From DASUFH01 sp036274645 (GTDB taxonomy: Bacteria > Acidobacteriota > Terriglobia > 20CM-2-55-15), in contig DASUFH010000358.1 in assembly GCA_036274645.1 (NCBI GenBank), positions 1 through 5,820 of the forward strand: a DNA stretch of 5,820 bases, written 5' to 3'. Of the stretch, positions 5,786-5,820 are shown piece by piece. Each line of letters begins with the position of its first letter. Position 1 is the first letter of the stretch. Below the pieces are notes generated by a model. That model was not told the origin of the DNA. It did not search any database and worked only from the letters and a program-made list of their open reading frames with translations. The position numbers were made by a program, and so were the translations under genes.

Positions 5786-5820
5786 GCCAACCCGTCACGC
5801 CGCCGGAAATTCCTCTCTGT
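5729..5820. repeat. Nested palindromic (REP/MITE-like) element, copy 2, cut by window end
   Basis: Positions 5729-5762 are identical to 3387-3420 of copy 1 (34 nt). The right arm begins at 5798 and is inverted-complementary to 5740-5762 over the 23 nt visible; the rest lies beyond the window. The loop (5763-5797, 35 nt) has a different sequence from that of copy 1, so the arms are conserved and the loop is not. The inner GGAAATT/AATTTCC pair is present at 5729-5735 and 5749-5755. The right-arm position that carries T in copy 1 (3463) is C here, so the visible stem has no mismatch. It bounds the ATPase/DUF4276 module on the right and interrupts the small open frame that starts at 5696. Confidence 0.88.

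Overview
The window is bacterial, GC-rich and gene-dense. My best guess is a soil Acidobacteriota genome. The reasons are the NifU-like/MnmA pairing, the Tat-exported M28-like protein, and a small conserved-looking protein after mnmA whose N-terminus resembles acidobacterial hypothetical proteins I remember. The sequence alone does not prove this assignment.

Left part (1-1991, + strand): a compact operon with overlapping or near-touching genes. The 3' end of an IscU/NifU-type Fe-S scaffold gene overlaps mnmA (tRNA 2-thiouridylase) by 4 nt, and mnmA is followed after 13 nt by a 212-aa coiled-coil-rich protein of unknown function. The first two genes belong to sulfur trafficking and wobble-uridine thiolation. 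Middle part (1998-3314, - strand): a convergent gene for a Tat-exported M28/PA-like protein whose usual zinc-binding residues appear to be replaced. It starts at a GTG behind a strong Shine-Dalgarno site, not at the ATG far upstream.

Right part (3385-5820): this looks like an accessory insertion. Two near-identical nested palindromes (3385-3492, and 5729 running off the window) bracket about 2.2 kb. Inside, in order, are: a decayed C-terminal remnant of a DUF5131 (phage Gp37/Gp68-type) gene that begins right at the palindrome edge; an intact RecF/OLD-like AAA ATPase; a DUF4276 protein with TOPRIM-like acidic motifs, overlapping the ATPase gene by 4 nt (GTGA); and the first codons of a third gene with a very strong ribosome-binding site, cut off by the second palindrome. 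The ATPase plus DUF4276 pair has the layout of two-component, OLD-related defence systems in which an ATPase and a separate TOPRIM-like effector act together, as in PARIS (AriA/AriB). This pair is the best candidate here for an under-described system. The defence role is inferred from family and context and is not shown by the sequence.
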